From: Flavobacterium aeripolare
GTDB taxonomy: Bacteria > Bacteroidota > Bacteroidia > Flavobacteriales > Flavobacteriaceae
NCBI RefSeq assembly: GCF_013294025.1
Contig: NZ_JABSNL010000014.1
Span: 54,903 to 118,902 of the forward strand
DNA length: 64,000 nt
Reading direction: 5' to 3'
A program made the position numbers and the translations under genes. The notes beneath the pieces are model-generated. The model was not told the DNA's origin and ran no database searches. It saw only the letters and a program-made list of their open reading frames with translations. Positions 15,956-23,920 of this stretch are shown piece by piece (the first letter of the stretch is position 1; every line of letters begins with the position of its first letter).

Positions 15956-18067
15956 ATGGCTCAAAGCTCAAAAAATATGGAAAGTTTTAGAACCGAAATA
16001 GAAAATCCGATTGTTCAAAAAGAAATAATCGATTTAGAAAGAAAAATTGCGTTATTCAAAGATGGTAAAATTGACGATGAGCGTTTTCGTAGTCTGCGTT
16101 TAGCGCGTGGCGTTTATGGTCAGCGTCAGGAAGGTGTGCAAATGATTCGTATTAAATTGCCTTTTGGTAAGGTAACAAGTGAACAGTTAATGCGTATTAC
16201 TAAAGTTTCTGATGAGTATTCAACAGGGCGTTTGCATATCACCACACGTCAGGATATCCAAATTCACTATGTGAGTTTAGATAGAACACCAGAACTTTGG
16301 GCAAACCTTGCCAAAGACGATATTACACTTCGCGAAGCCTGCGGGAATACCGTGCGTAATATCACAGCGAGTGAATTAGCGGGTGTAGATGTAGATGAAC
16401 CTTTTGATGTTTCGCCTTACGCGCATGCGATGTTTCAGTTTTTCTTGAGAAATCCTATTTCACAAGAAATGGGGCGTAAATTCAAAATGTCATTCTCTTC
16501 TTCAGATAAAGATACTGCCTTGAGTTATTTACATGATTTAGGATTTATTCCAAAGATTGTAAATGGCGAACGCGGATTCAAAGTAATGCTAGGTGGAGGA
16601 TTGGGTTCGCAACCACATCACGCTGAGTTGTTGTCAGAATTTATTCCTGTAAACCAAATCATCCCAACTACGGAAGGAGTTTTGAGAGTTTTTGACCGTC
16701 ATGGTGAAAGAGCTAAGCGTTTAAAAGCACGTATGAAATTCTTAATCAAAGACATTGGTCGCGATGAATTTTTACGCTTAGTTGACGAAGAGAAAAAAGC
16801 GTTATCATACCAGTCATACGAAATTGACACGACCGCTTTTGATGGTGCAATTCCATCAACTTTATTAGAAGTACCTGCAGTAACTATTGATGATACTGCT
16901 GCTTACGAAGCTTGGAAAAAGTCGAATGTGATTGCTCAAAAACAAGCAGGTTACGTTGCGATTGGAATCAAAGTGCTGTTAGGAGATTTTTATACAGACA
17001 AAGCAAGAGCTTTAGCCGAATTAATTAAAAATTATGGAGCCAATGAATTGCGTTTTTCACTAAAGCAGAACATTGTACTTCGAAATATAAAAGAAGAGAA
17101 TTTACCTTTCTTTTACCAAGAATTAGCCAAACTAGATTTTGTTACTTTAGGTTACGATACAATTAATGACATTACCGCTTGTCCAGGAACAGATACCTGT
17201 AACCTTGGAATTGCAAGTAGTACCGGAATTGCCGAAGAATTAGAACGAGTTTTAAAATTAGAATTCCCACAATACAAAGAGAACCGCGAAATCACCATTA
17301 AAATTAGTGGTTGTATGAATGCTTGTGGACAACACAACATGTCGTCAATAGGTTTTCAAGGAATGTCGATCAACTCTGGTAAATTAGTTGCGCCGGCTTT
17401 ACAAGTATTGCTTGGTGGTGGAATTCTAGGTGATGGAAAAGGACGTTTTTCTGATAAAGTAATTAAGATTCCAAGTCGTAGAGGACCAGATGCTTTACGT
17501 TTTATATTAAACGATTTTGAAGCCAATGCAAACGGGAAATCTTTCTTAGATTATTACGATGCACAAGGAGAAAAGTATTTTTACGAATTCTTAAAACCCT
17601 TGGCAGATGTTACTAATCTTACTGACGAAGATTTTATCGATTGGGGAAATGCAGATAATTATGTAAAAGCAGTTGGTGTAGGAGAATGTGCGGGTGTAGT
17701 AATTGACTTGGTTGCCACGTTACTTTTAGAAGCCAAAGATAAATTGACGTTTGCTCAAGAAGCTTTCGAAGATAAAAATTGGGCTGATGCTATTTACTTG
17801 GCTTATGCTGGTTTTGTAAACGGTGCTAAAGCATTGTTATTGGCTGAAAACCAAAAAACAAATCACCATGCAGGAATCATTAATCTGTTTGATACAGTTT
17901 TTGTTGAAACTAACAAAATCACTTTAGATACTAACTTTAAAGATTTAGTATACCAAATTAATCAAAACGAACCTTCTGAGGCTTTCGCCAAAAAATACAT
18001 CCAACAAGCAATTACTTTTTTCAGCGATTTAGAAACATATAGAAATAACGATTTAGCAAATGCCTAA
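15956..18067 (+). CDS. Siroheme nitrite/sulfite reductase with C-terminal HEPN domain
   Basis: Reduces sulfite to sulfide by six electrons. Two ferredoxin-like halves with the siroheme-4Fe-4S cysteines in TACPGTDTCN (near residue 408) and SGCMNACGQH (near 451); GVYGQRQEGVQMIR and RQDIQ in the first half are typical. The last 120 residues (LTFAQEAFEDKNWADAIYLA through the C-terminus) resemble a HEPN domain, unusual for a reductase. ATG 15956 gives 703 residues; ATG 15977 (MESFRTEI) matches the usual start better, and the seven extra residues come from a short repeated CAAAGCTC stretch. Sulfite is favoured over nitrite by the cys neighbours. It overlaps the next gene by eight bases. Confidence 0.92.
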   Translation: MAQSSKNMESFRTEIENPIVQKEIIDLERKIALFKDGKIDDERFRSLRLARGVYGQRQEGVQMIRIKLPFGKVTSEQLMRITKVSDEYSTGRLHITTRQDIQIHYVSLDRTPELWANLAKDDITLREACGNTVRNITASELAGVDVDEPFDVSPYAHAMFQFFLRNPISQEMGRKFKMSFSSSDKDTALSYLHDLGFIPKIVNGERGFKVMLGGGLGSQPHHAELLSEFIPVNQIIPTTEGVLRVFDRHGERAKRLKARMKFLIKDIGRDEFLRLVDEEKKALSYQSYEIDTTAFDGAIPSTLLEVPAVTIDDTAAYEAWKKSNVIAQKQAGYVAIGIKVLLGDFYTDKARALAELIKNYGANELRFSLKQNIVLRNIKEENLPFFYQELAKLDFVTLGYDTINDITACPGTDTCNLGIASSTGIAEELERVLKLEFPQYKENREITIKISGCMNACGQHNMSSIGFQGMSINSGKLVAPALQVLLGGGILGDGKGRFSDKVIKIPSRRGPDALRFILNDFEANANGKSFLDYYDAQGEKYFYEFLKPLADVTNLTDEDFIDWGNADNYVKAVGVGECAGVVIDLVATLLLEAKDKLTFAQEAFEDKNWADAIYLAYAGFVNGAKALLLAENQKTNHHAGIINLFDTVFVETNKITLDTNFKDLVYQINQNEPSEAFAKKYIQQAITFFSDLETYRNNDLANA

Positions 18068-18854
18068 TACCATAAAACCAATAGTAACTTTAGTAGGAGC
18101 AGGTCCGGGAGATCCCGATTTGTTAACCGTAAAAGGAGCAAAAGCTTTGGCGAAAGCCAATGTGGTTTTATATGATGCTTTGGCAAATGAGGAATTATTA
18201 AGTTATGCGCCTAAAAAAGCATTGCGAATATTTGTTGGAAAAAGGATAGGATGTCATGCCTATACGCAAGACGAAATCAACCAACTAATTGTAGATAATG
18301 CCTTGACTTATGGTCATGTCGTTCGTCTTAAAGGTGGTGATCCTTTTATTTTTGGACGAGGAAGTGAAGAAATTGACTATGTAGAAAGTTTTGGAATTCC
18401 TACCTTTGTTGTTCCTGGGATTTCATCGGCTATTGCAGTTGCTGCTTATCAAGGTATTCCGTTGACAAAAAGAGGGGTTTCAGAGAGTTTCTGGGTAATA
18501 ACAGGGACTACTTCGAGCCGTCAATTGTCAGCAGATATTCATCTTGCGGCACAATCATCAGCTACTGTAGTCGTGTTGATGGGAATGAGTAAATTACAAG
18601 AAATTGTTGCTATTTTTCAATCGGAATCCAAAGGAGAAACCGCCGTTGCGATTATTCAAAACGGAACAACTCCTGAAGAAAAAATCGGAATAGGAACGAT
18701 AAATACTATTGAAAAGGTAGTCGCTGAGCAGCAATTAAGTTCGCCAGCAATTATCGTGATTGGAGCGGTAGTTAGCGATAGTCAAACTAGAAAAGGATTT
18801 TGTAAAGAGTTGAAATCTAATCACAGCAAACTTTTGATTTATGGAAAGGAATGA
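18060..18854 (+). CDS. cobA: Uroporphyrinogen-III C-methyltransferase
   Basis: Adds two SAM-derived methyl groups to uroporphyrinogen III to give precorrin-2, the siroheme precursor needed by the reductase just upstream. 264 residues with VGAGPGDPDLLTVKG near the N-terminus, RLKGGDPFIFGRGSEE in the middle and GIPLTKRG, all SUMT signatures. It overlaps the reductase by eight bases and the next gene by fourteen, so the three are translationally linked. It also uses SAM, tying sulfur reduction to methionine status. Confidence 0.95.
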   Translation: MPNTIKPIVTLVGAGPGDPDLLTVKGAKALAKANVVLYDALANEELLSYAPKKALRIFVGKRIGCHAYTQDEINQLIVDNALTYGHVVRLKGGDPFIFGRGSEEIDYVESFGIPTFVVPGISSAIAVAAYQGIPLTKRGVSESFWVITGTTSSRQLSADIHLAAQSSATVVVLMGMSKLQEIVAIFQSESKGETAVAIIQNGTTPEEKIGIGTINTIEKVVAEQQLSSPAIIVIGAVVSDSQTRKGFCKELKSNHSKLLIYGKE

Positions 18855-19419
18855 ATTATACCCCGTTTTTTTAAAGCTGCACAATATGCAAGTATTGATT
18901 GTAGGTGGAGGAAATGTAGGTCTAGAAAAACTAAGCTTTTTATTAAAATCAAGTCCGAATGCAAATGTTGAGGTGGTAGCACCTCGGTTTTTACCAGAAT
19001 TAGTCACATTAGCAAATAATCACAGTTCGGTAACTTTGACTGAGAAGAAATTCAATCGCTGGATGCTGCGCAAACGCCACATGGTTATTGCCTGTACCGA
19101 CGATTTAAAAGTCAATAAAAGAGTGTACGACTTGTCTAGAAAGCGCTTTCTAATTTGTAATATTGCAGACACACCGCCTTTATGTGATTATTATTTGGGC
19201 GGAATTGTTACCAAAGGAAATGTAAAAATTGCCATTTCGACTAATGGTAAATCACCTACCACAGCAAAAAGATTGCGAGAGTTTTTCGAAGAAATTATTC
19301 CCGAAGACATCAATAAAATGGTGGAAAACTTGAATGAATACCGCAAAACCTTAAAAGGTGATTTTGAAGAGAAAGTTCAAAAAATGAACGAGATCACCGA
19401 AAGTTTGAAGAATAAATAG
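18841..19419 (+). CDS. Precorrin-2 dehydrogenase / sirohydrochlorin ferrochelatase-type protein
   Basis: Completes siroheme synthesis by NAD-dependent oxidation of precorrin-2 and probably iron insertion, like Met8p or the CysG N-terminal domain. 192 residues with the dinucleotide motif VGGGNVGLEK (about 21-30), the catalytic-type Asp in IADTPPLCDYYL and ISTNGKSPTTAKRLRE. It lacks the methyltransferase half of CysG, which is supplied by the overlapping upstream gene. Confidence 0.92.
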   Translation: MERNELYPVFLKLHNMQVLIVGGGNVGLEKLSFLLKSSPNANVEVVAPRFLPELVTLANNHSSVTLTEKKFNRWMLRKRHMVIACTDDLKVNKRVYDLSRKRFLICNIADTPPLCDYYLGGIVTKGNVKIAISTNGKSPTTAKRLREFFEEIIPEDINKMVENLNEYRKTLKGDFEEKVQKMNEITESLKNK

Positions 19420-19585
19420 AATATTGGTTAGATTTAAGAAGCAAGAGGTATCAGCCAAGAGCCAAGATTCAAGAATTAATAGTAAACAAAATCAAGAGCA
19501 AAGTATTCGAATGATATTTATCATTTATATGTGAGATGTTCAATCGTTACTTTGTGAATAATATATAAATACAACTTTCCTTTAA

Positions 19586-19610
19586 TTCCCCCTTCGGGGG
19601 TTAGGGGGCT
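19586..19610 (-). repeat. Palindromic repeat B5
   Basis: CCCCCTTCGGGGGTTAGGGGG, the G-last orientation, 14 bases before the oxidoreductase ATG. No opposite-orientation partner is visible within 200 bases. Confidence 0.85.
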
Positions 19611-19623
19611 AATTAATACGAAC

Positions 19624-20676
19624 ATGATTGAAACAGATATCCTAATAATAGGAGCAGGCCCAACCGGTCTTTTTGCAGTTTTTGAAGCAGGATTATTAAA
19701 ATTAAAATGCCATATTTTAGATGCTTTGCCACAAGCAGGTGGACAGTTATCTGAGTTATATCCTAAAAAACCGATTTATGATATTCCAGGTTTTCCTGAT
19801 GTATTAGCTGGAGATTTAGTAGATAACTTGATGGAACAAATCAAGCAATTCGAACCAGGTTTTACACTTGGAGAACGCGCTGAGACTATCGATAAACAAG
19901 AAGACGGAAGTTTTATTGTGACTTCAAATGAAGGAACTAAATTCCACGCCAAAGTAATTGCTATTGCTGGAGGTTTAGGAAGTTTTGAACCTAGAAAACC
20001 ATTAATCGACGGAATCAATTTCTACGAAAATAAAGGAATCAAATATTTTATCAAAGACCCAGAAGAGTTCAGAGATAAAAGAGTGGTTATTGCAGGTGGA
20101 GGAGATTCAGCATTAGACTGGAGTATTTTCTTGACGGATGTCGCTTCAGAGGTGACTTTGATTCACCGTCGTAATGAATTCCGTGGAGCTTTAGATTCTG
20201 TAGAGAAAGTACAAGAATTAAAAGATGCTGGAAAAATTCGCATGATCACACCAGCTGAAGTGGTGGGATTAAACGGAGCAGAGCACATCGAGTCGATTGT
20301 TATCGACGAGAATGGAGCAAACCGTACTATTGATACTGATTATTTTATCCCACTTTTTGGTCTTACGCCAAAATTAGGTCCTATTGGAAATTGGGGACTT
20401 GAAATCGAGAAAAACGCTATCAAAGTAAACAACGCTTTAGACTACCAAACGAACATTCCAGGAATTTTCGCAATTGGAGATGTCAATACTTACCCGGGTA
20501 AATTAAAGTTGATCCTATGTGGTTTCCACGAGGCGACATTAATGTGTCAAGCGGCCTACCAGATCATCAATCCAGGAAAACGTTATGTGTTGAAATACAC
20601 AACAGTTGCCGGAGTAGACGGATTTGATGGAACTCGTAAAGAAGCGCCAAAAGCTGTTGTTAAAGCAATAGTTTAA
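19624..20676 (+). CDS. NAD(P)/FAD oxidoreductase, ferredoxin-NADP reductase type
   Basis: 350 residues of the thioredoxin-reductase-like FNR group, which passes electrons from NADPH to ferredoxin or flavodoxin. FAD site IIGAGPTGL (residues 7-15), NADPH site in VIAGGGDSALDW (about 158) and AIGDVNTYPGKLK near the end. The redox CxxC of thioredoxin reductase is absent, which supports FNR. In this cluster it likely supplies electrons for the sulfite reductase. A strong hairpin follows. Confidence 0.9.
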   Translation: MIETDILIIGAGPTGLFAVFEAGLLKLKCHILDALPQAGGQLSELYPKKPIYDIPGFPDVLAGDLVDNLMEQIKQFEPGFTLGERAETIDKQEDGSFIVTSNEGTKFHAKVIAIAGGLGSFEPRKPLIDGINFYENKGIKYFIKDPEEFRDKRVVIAGGGDSALDWSIFLTDVASEVTLIHRRNEFRGALDSVEKVQELKDAGKIRMITPAEVVGLNGAEHIESIVIDENGANRTIDTDYFIPLFGLTPKLGPIGNWGLEIEKNAIKVNNALDYQTNIPGIFAIGDVNTYPGKLKLILCGFHEATLMCQAAYQIINPGKRYVLKYTTVAGVDGFDGTRKEAPKAVVKAIV

Positions 20677-20704
20677 CAAAATTACCTATACAAGTTAAAA
20701 AATT

Positions 20705-20734
20705 AAGCGCTAATACTTGCGAGTATTAGCGCTT
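20705..20734 (+). terminator. Hairpin terminator after the reductase
   Basis: A perfect 13-bp stem, AAGCGCTAATACT with AGTATTAGCGCTT around a TGCG loop, followed by a broken T-rich tail. Confidence 0.8.
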
Positions 20735-20770
20735 TGTCTTTTCTTTGCAGTGTTCCTATATTTATTGAAA

Positions 20771-20882
20771 GTTATCACGAAAGGCGGAGGGAAAGACCCG
20801 ATGAAACCTTAGCAACCCTTTATCTTATAAAGAAGGTGCTACATTCTACTTAATGCTGAACACAGTATCTAAGATAGATAAC
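20771..20882 (+). promoter_or_regulatory. SAM-I (S-box) riboswitch upstream of metH part 1
   Basis: GGAGGGAAAGACCCGATGAA, TTAGCAACC and AAGGTGCTACATTCTAC occur in order, closed by P1 GTTATC (20771-20776) with GATAAC (20877-20882). After it a hairpin AATACG/CGTATT is nested in CAAGAA/TTCTTG, but without a strong T-run. A family A repeat lies between the riboswitch and metH. Confidence 0.92.
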
Positions 20883-20976
20883 ACAAGAATACGTCTCACG
20901 TATTTCTCAACAATTTTCTTGACAACATATCGATATTTTCTTTAGAGCAGATCAACGGTGCATTTTAACCACGATC

Positions 20977-21044
20977 CTTCCTGCTGTACGCTATATCTAT
21001 TGCGCCGAACACCGGCACAATAGGATGTCGCTTCCATCAGGGCT
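20977..21044 (+). repeat. Family A variable-stem repeat, copy A1
   Basis: Left arm CTGCTGTACGCTATATCT, stem ATTG-GCCG with CGGC-CAAT, right arm AGGATGTCGCTTCCATCAGG. The 3' side of the stem has one extra base (GGAT against ATCT), as in the other copies. Confidence 0.65.
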
Positions 21045-21130
21045 AAAGACAAACAATATTGAACTTTAAGAGCTATTAATCAAAAGTATTTATCTCAATT
21101 CATATTGTGATTTACAAGAAATAAAAAGTT

Positions 21131-22132
21131 ATGTCAAGCATTCACGAAGCCATTAAAAAAAACATACTCATCCTCGATGGAGCCATGGGAACCATGTTGC
21201 AACGTTACAATTTCTCTGAAGAAGATTTTAGAGGAGAACGTTTTAAAGATTTTCCACATTCTCTTAAAGGGAACAACGATTTATTATCACTAACACAGCC
21301 ACAAGCTATAAAAGCGGTGCATGCTGCGTATTTTGAAGCCGGAGCTGATATTGTTGAAACCAATACGTTCTCAGGAACCACCATCGGAATGGCTGATTAT
21401 TTCTTGGAAGAATACGTGTACGAATTAAATTATGAGTCGGCTAAACTAGCCCGCGAAGTAGCTGATGAATTCACCGCCAAAAATCCAGATAAACCTCGTT
21501 TTGTAGCGGGATCTATAGGGCCAACAAATAGAACAGCGAGTATGTCACCAGATGTAAATGATCCAGGATACAGAGCGGTAACTTTTGATGATTTGCGAAT
21601 TGCTTACAAGCAACAAGTAGAAGCTTTAATTGACGGTGGAAGTGATATTTTATTAGTCGAAACTATTTTTGACACACTAAATGCCAAAGCCGCACTTTTT
21701 GCCATCGAAGAAGTAAAAGACGATCGCAATATCGATATTCCAATCATGGTTTCGGGAACGATTACCGATGCTTCAGGAAGAACACTTTCTGGACAAACGG
21801 TGGAAGCTTTCTTGGTTTCTGTTTCGCATATTCCATTGTTGAGTGTTGGTTTCAATTGCGCCCTTGGAGCGGATTTATTGAAACCATACTTACAAACATT
21901 GTCACAAAACACCGCCTTCAATGTATCAGCGCATCCTAATGCAGGATTGCCAAACGCTTTTGGAGAATACGACGAAACCCCAGCAGAAATGCAAGCCCAA
22001 ATAAAAACGTATCTCGACGATAATTTAGTAAATATCATAGGTGGTTGTTGCGGTACAACCCCAGAACACATCAGATTAATTGCTGATATTGCTAAGGATT
22101 ACAAACCAAGAGTTTCGGTAGCGGTTATGTAA
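21131..22132 (+). CDS. metH: Methionine synthase part 1: homocysteine methyltransferase domain
   Basis: Carries the homocysteine-binding module of cobalamin-dependent methionine synthase as a separate 333-residue protein. LDGAMGTML at the N-terminus, GFNCALG (Cys near 237) and GGCCGTT (Cys306-307) provide the three zinc ligands. The rest of the enzyme is the gene at 23921. A two-gene split of MetH is known from Bacteroidota, so this is not a broken gene; the protein ends cleanly after the domain. It is regulated by the S-box riboswitch. Confidence 0.95.
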   Translation: MSSIHEAIKKNILILDGAMGTMLQRYNFSEEDFRGERFKDFPHSLKGNNDLLSLTQPQAIKAVHAAYFEAGADIVETNTFSGTTIGMADYFLEEYVYELNYESAKLAREVADEFTAKNPDKPRFVAGSIGPTNRTASMSPDVNDPGYRAVTFDDLRIAYKQQVEALIDGGSDILLVETIFDTLNAKAALFAIEEVKDDRNIDIPIMVSGTITDASGRTLSGQTVEAFLVSVSHIPLLSVGFNCALGADLLKPYLQTLSQNTAFNVSAHPNAGLPNAFGEYDETPAEMQAQIKTYLDDNLVNIIGGCCGTTPEHIRLIADIAKDYKPRVSVAVM

Positions 22133-22136
22133 AGTT

Positions 22137-22802
22137 ATGAAAGAAGAAAAATTCGATATTGTAAGTATAGATAGTGAGAGGTTTGTGTATAGTTTTGAGA
22201 GTATAGTAGCTTTTAGAACTGCATTTAAATTAAAGTTTAAATACATAGTAGCATTTCACGCAACTAACTTAAGTAATGAAGAATTAATTTGTATTCAAAA
22301 AAAAGGACTTAAAATAGCTTCTAAAGAATTGTTGGAGAGTAAAGCTATACATCGGTTCATAGTAAATGAATCTGAATCAAAATCGAAAGAGATTGAGAAG
22401 GATATAAAAGAATGGTTTTCTAATGAGAGGCTATATGATAATAAGTTTTATACTAAGAATGAAATAAATTTTGGCTTAGTAAAAGATGATTTGTTTGAGA
22501 ATTATCATTATTTATTATTTGGATCAGAATCACTGTTACAAGTAGCTGATTATTTAAAGAAAAAGCACCATAAATCATTCAGACAGATATTAGTTAATTC
22601 AGGGTTTCACTATATTATTGAAGTCTTAATTCCTGTTGCTAAAATAGATGACGAATGGATTGACAGTATTTATGATTTTTTTAAGGGAGAATATTCGTTT
22701 CCGATCTCTTTGGTGTATTATACTGACTTATCTCATGGATTTATTGTGAAAATAGAAAAAGTTACAAGACCAAATGATAAACAAAATTTGATTTTAATTT
22801 AG
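22137..22802 (+). CDS. Hypothetical protein between the metH halves (221 aa)
   Basis: I do not recognise the family with confidence. 221 residues, acidic/basic mixed, no signal peptide. Residues 37-60 (VAFHATNLSNEEL then IQKKGLKI) faintly resemble the HGT...GL start of ADP-ribosyltransferase-like folds, but the remaining motifs cannot be placed. It begins four bases after the metH part 1 stop and so is probably co-transcribed, yet its AT-rich codon use differs from the metH genes. It seems to have been added between the two halves of an operon. Confidence 0.6.
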   Translation: MKEEKFDIVSIDSERFVYSFESIVAFRTAFKLKFKYIVAFHATNLSNEELICIQKKGLKIASKELLESKAIHRFIVNESESKSKEIEKDIKEWFSNERLYDNKFYTKNEINFGLVKDDLFENYHYLLFGSESLLQVADYLKKKHHKSFRQILVNSGFHYIIEVLIPVAKIDDEWIDSIYDFFKGEYSFPISLVYYTDLSHGFIVKIEKVTRPNDKQNLILI

Positions 22803-22814
22803 AATTTAAAACTC

Positions 22815-23594
22815 ATGGGAATAAAAAAAAGGTTTCTAGTATCAAGTTATTTGATGATTTTATGTTTGCTTTCCTGTGGTAAAGAAAAAACAGAAGTAGT
22901 AGCTCCTCCACAAGTAGTAGTCGGAAATGAAGAACAAGAAATTATTAAAGTTGATTTGCCTGAATATTCGTTATTAAAAAAATCCGACATAAGTATTAAA
23001 ACATCTATGGATGCTAATGCTCCTTTAAATAAAAGATTTACGTACAAATATTTGGTTTCTAAAGCAGTAAGAAGAGAGCAATTACCTCCCTTACTGACTA
23101 AATTAATTGAGGATATTGTTCGAAATGATAAAGATATAGATGATATTACAGTTTGGCTGTATAGTGATAAAAAATATATAGATGGTTCTTATGATGTTGC
23201 TATGGCAACTTTTGCACCATCAAATGGTGAAGTAACTAAAGAAATCGCTTTAAGTAATGATAAAACATCCTATGTTGCAAATTTTCAAATTGCCGACAAT
23301 TTTGAAGAACATTTAAATAATGAATTAGAAAAAGTTGCTATTTCAGGTTTAAGTTTTGATTTAAGGAAGAAGATATATTCAGAATTAGCAGAAACTGAGA
23401 CTAGAGCAAGAGAAAAGTTAGATAAAATTTATCCTTATACTGAAAATTTTGACACTGAAAATTTTGCTAACAAATTAGATGAATTGACTAAAAAGTATGA
23501 AAAAGTTATTTGTATAAAGTATAAGATAGATAATAAAATGATGGAAGATATTTATGCTGAAGGAGATAAAAACGAATGGTATAAATACTGGTAA
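22815..23594 (+). CDS. Putative lipoprotein between the metH halves (259 aa)
   Basis: N-terminal signal sequence with lipobox LLSC (Cys around residue 21), followed by a low-complexity linker and a mixed alpha/beta domain, then a long charged, probably helical C-terminus. No family is recognised with certainty. It follows the 221-residue gene by 12 bases, with the same AT-rich codon use, so the two form a unit. Expected location: periplasmic face of a membrane. Confidence 0.6.
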   Translation: MGIKKRFLVSSYLMILCLLSCGKEKTEVVAPPQVVVGNEEQEIIKVDLPEYSLLKKSDISIKTSMDANAPLNKRFTYKYLVSKAVRREQLPPLLTKLIEDIVRNDKDIDDITVWLYSDKKYIDGSYDVAMATFAPSNGEVTKEIALSNDKTSYVANFQIADNFEEHLNNELEKVAISGLSFDLRKKIYSELAETETRAREKLDKIYPYTENFDTENFANKLDELTKKYEKVICIKYKIDNKMMEDIYAEGDKNEWYKYW

Positions 23595-23670
23595 AATACT
23601 GGGTTCAGCTAACGAGAGCGCAACTAAGGTGTCCGTAAAGATTTTTTTTGTGAATACGATGCGTGATTAC

Positions 23671-23688
23671 TTCGTTCCTGGGAACGAA
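23671..23688. repeat. Short perfect palindrome
   Basis: TTCGTTCC and GGAACGAA around a two-base centre, just left of the family A copy A4. Function unknown. Confidence 0.6.
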
Positions 23689-23705
23689 ATAGAATTTACA
23701 AAATT

Positions 23706-23817
23706 GCGTGAGGGATAGCAGTGGAGCTCCTTTTTCTTGAATTACCTCGGCTTGAAATCCGAGGTAATTCAAGAAAAAGAGCGGGAACGAATAGCCCGAC
23801 CCTTTTGGGTCACGCCC
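23706..23817 (-). repeat. Family A variable-stem repeat, copy A4
   Basis: Inverted relative to A1-A3. On the minus strand: flank GGGTCGGGCTAT, arm CGCTC, a 20-bp stem TTTTTCTTGAATTACCTCGG with its exact complement, arm GGAGC, then TCCACTGCTATCCCTCACGC. The 300-base gap 23595-23920 between the lipoprotein gene and metH part 2 is mostly this element. Confidence 0.7.
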
Positions 23818-23920
23818 AAATAATAATGAAAAAATAGCTTTCTAAAAAAAGCATACAGTATAAACTTAGAGACTAACTCCCGATAGCTATTGGGATAGTA
23901 ACTCAGGAATTTAAGAAAAA

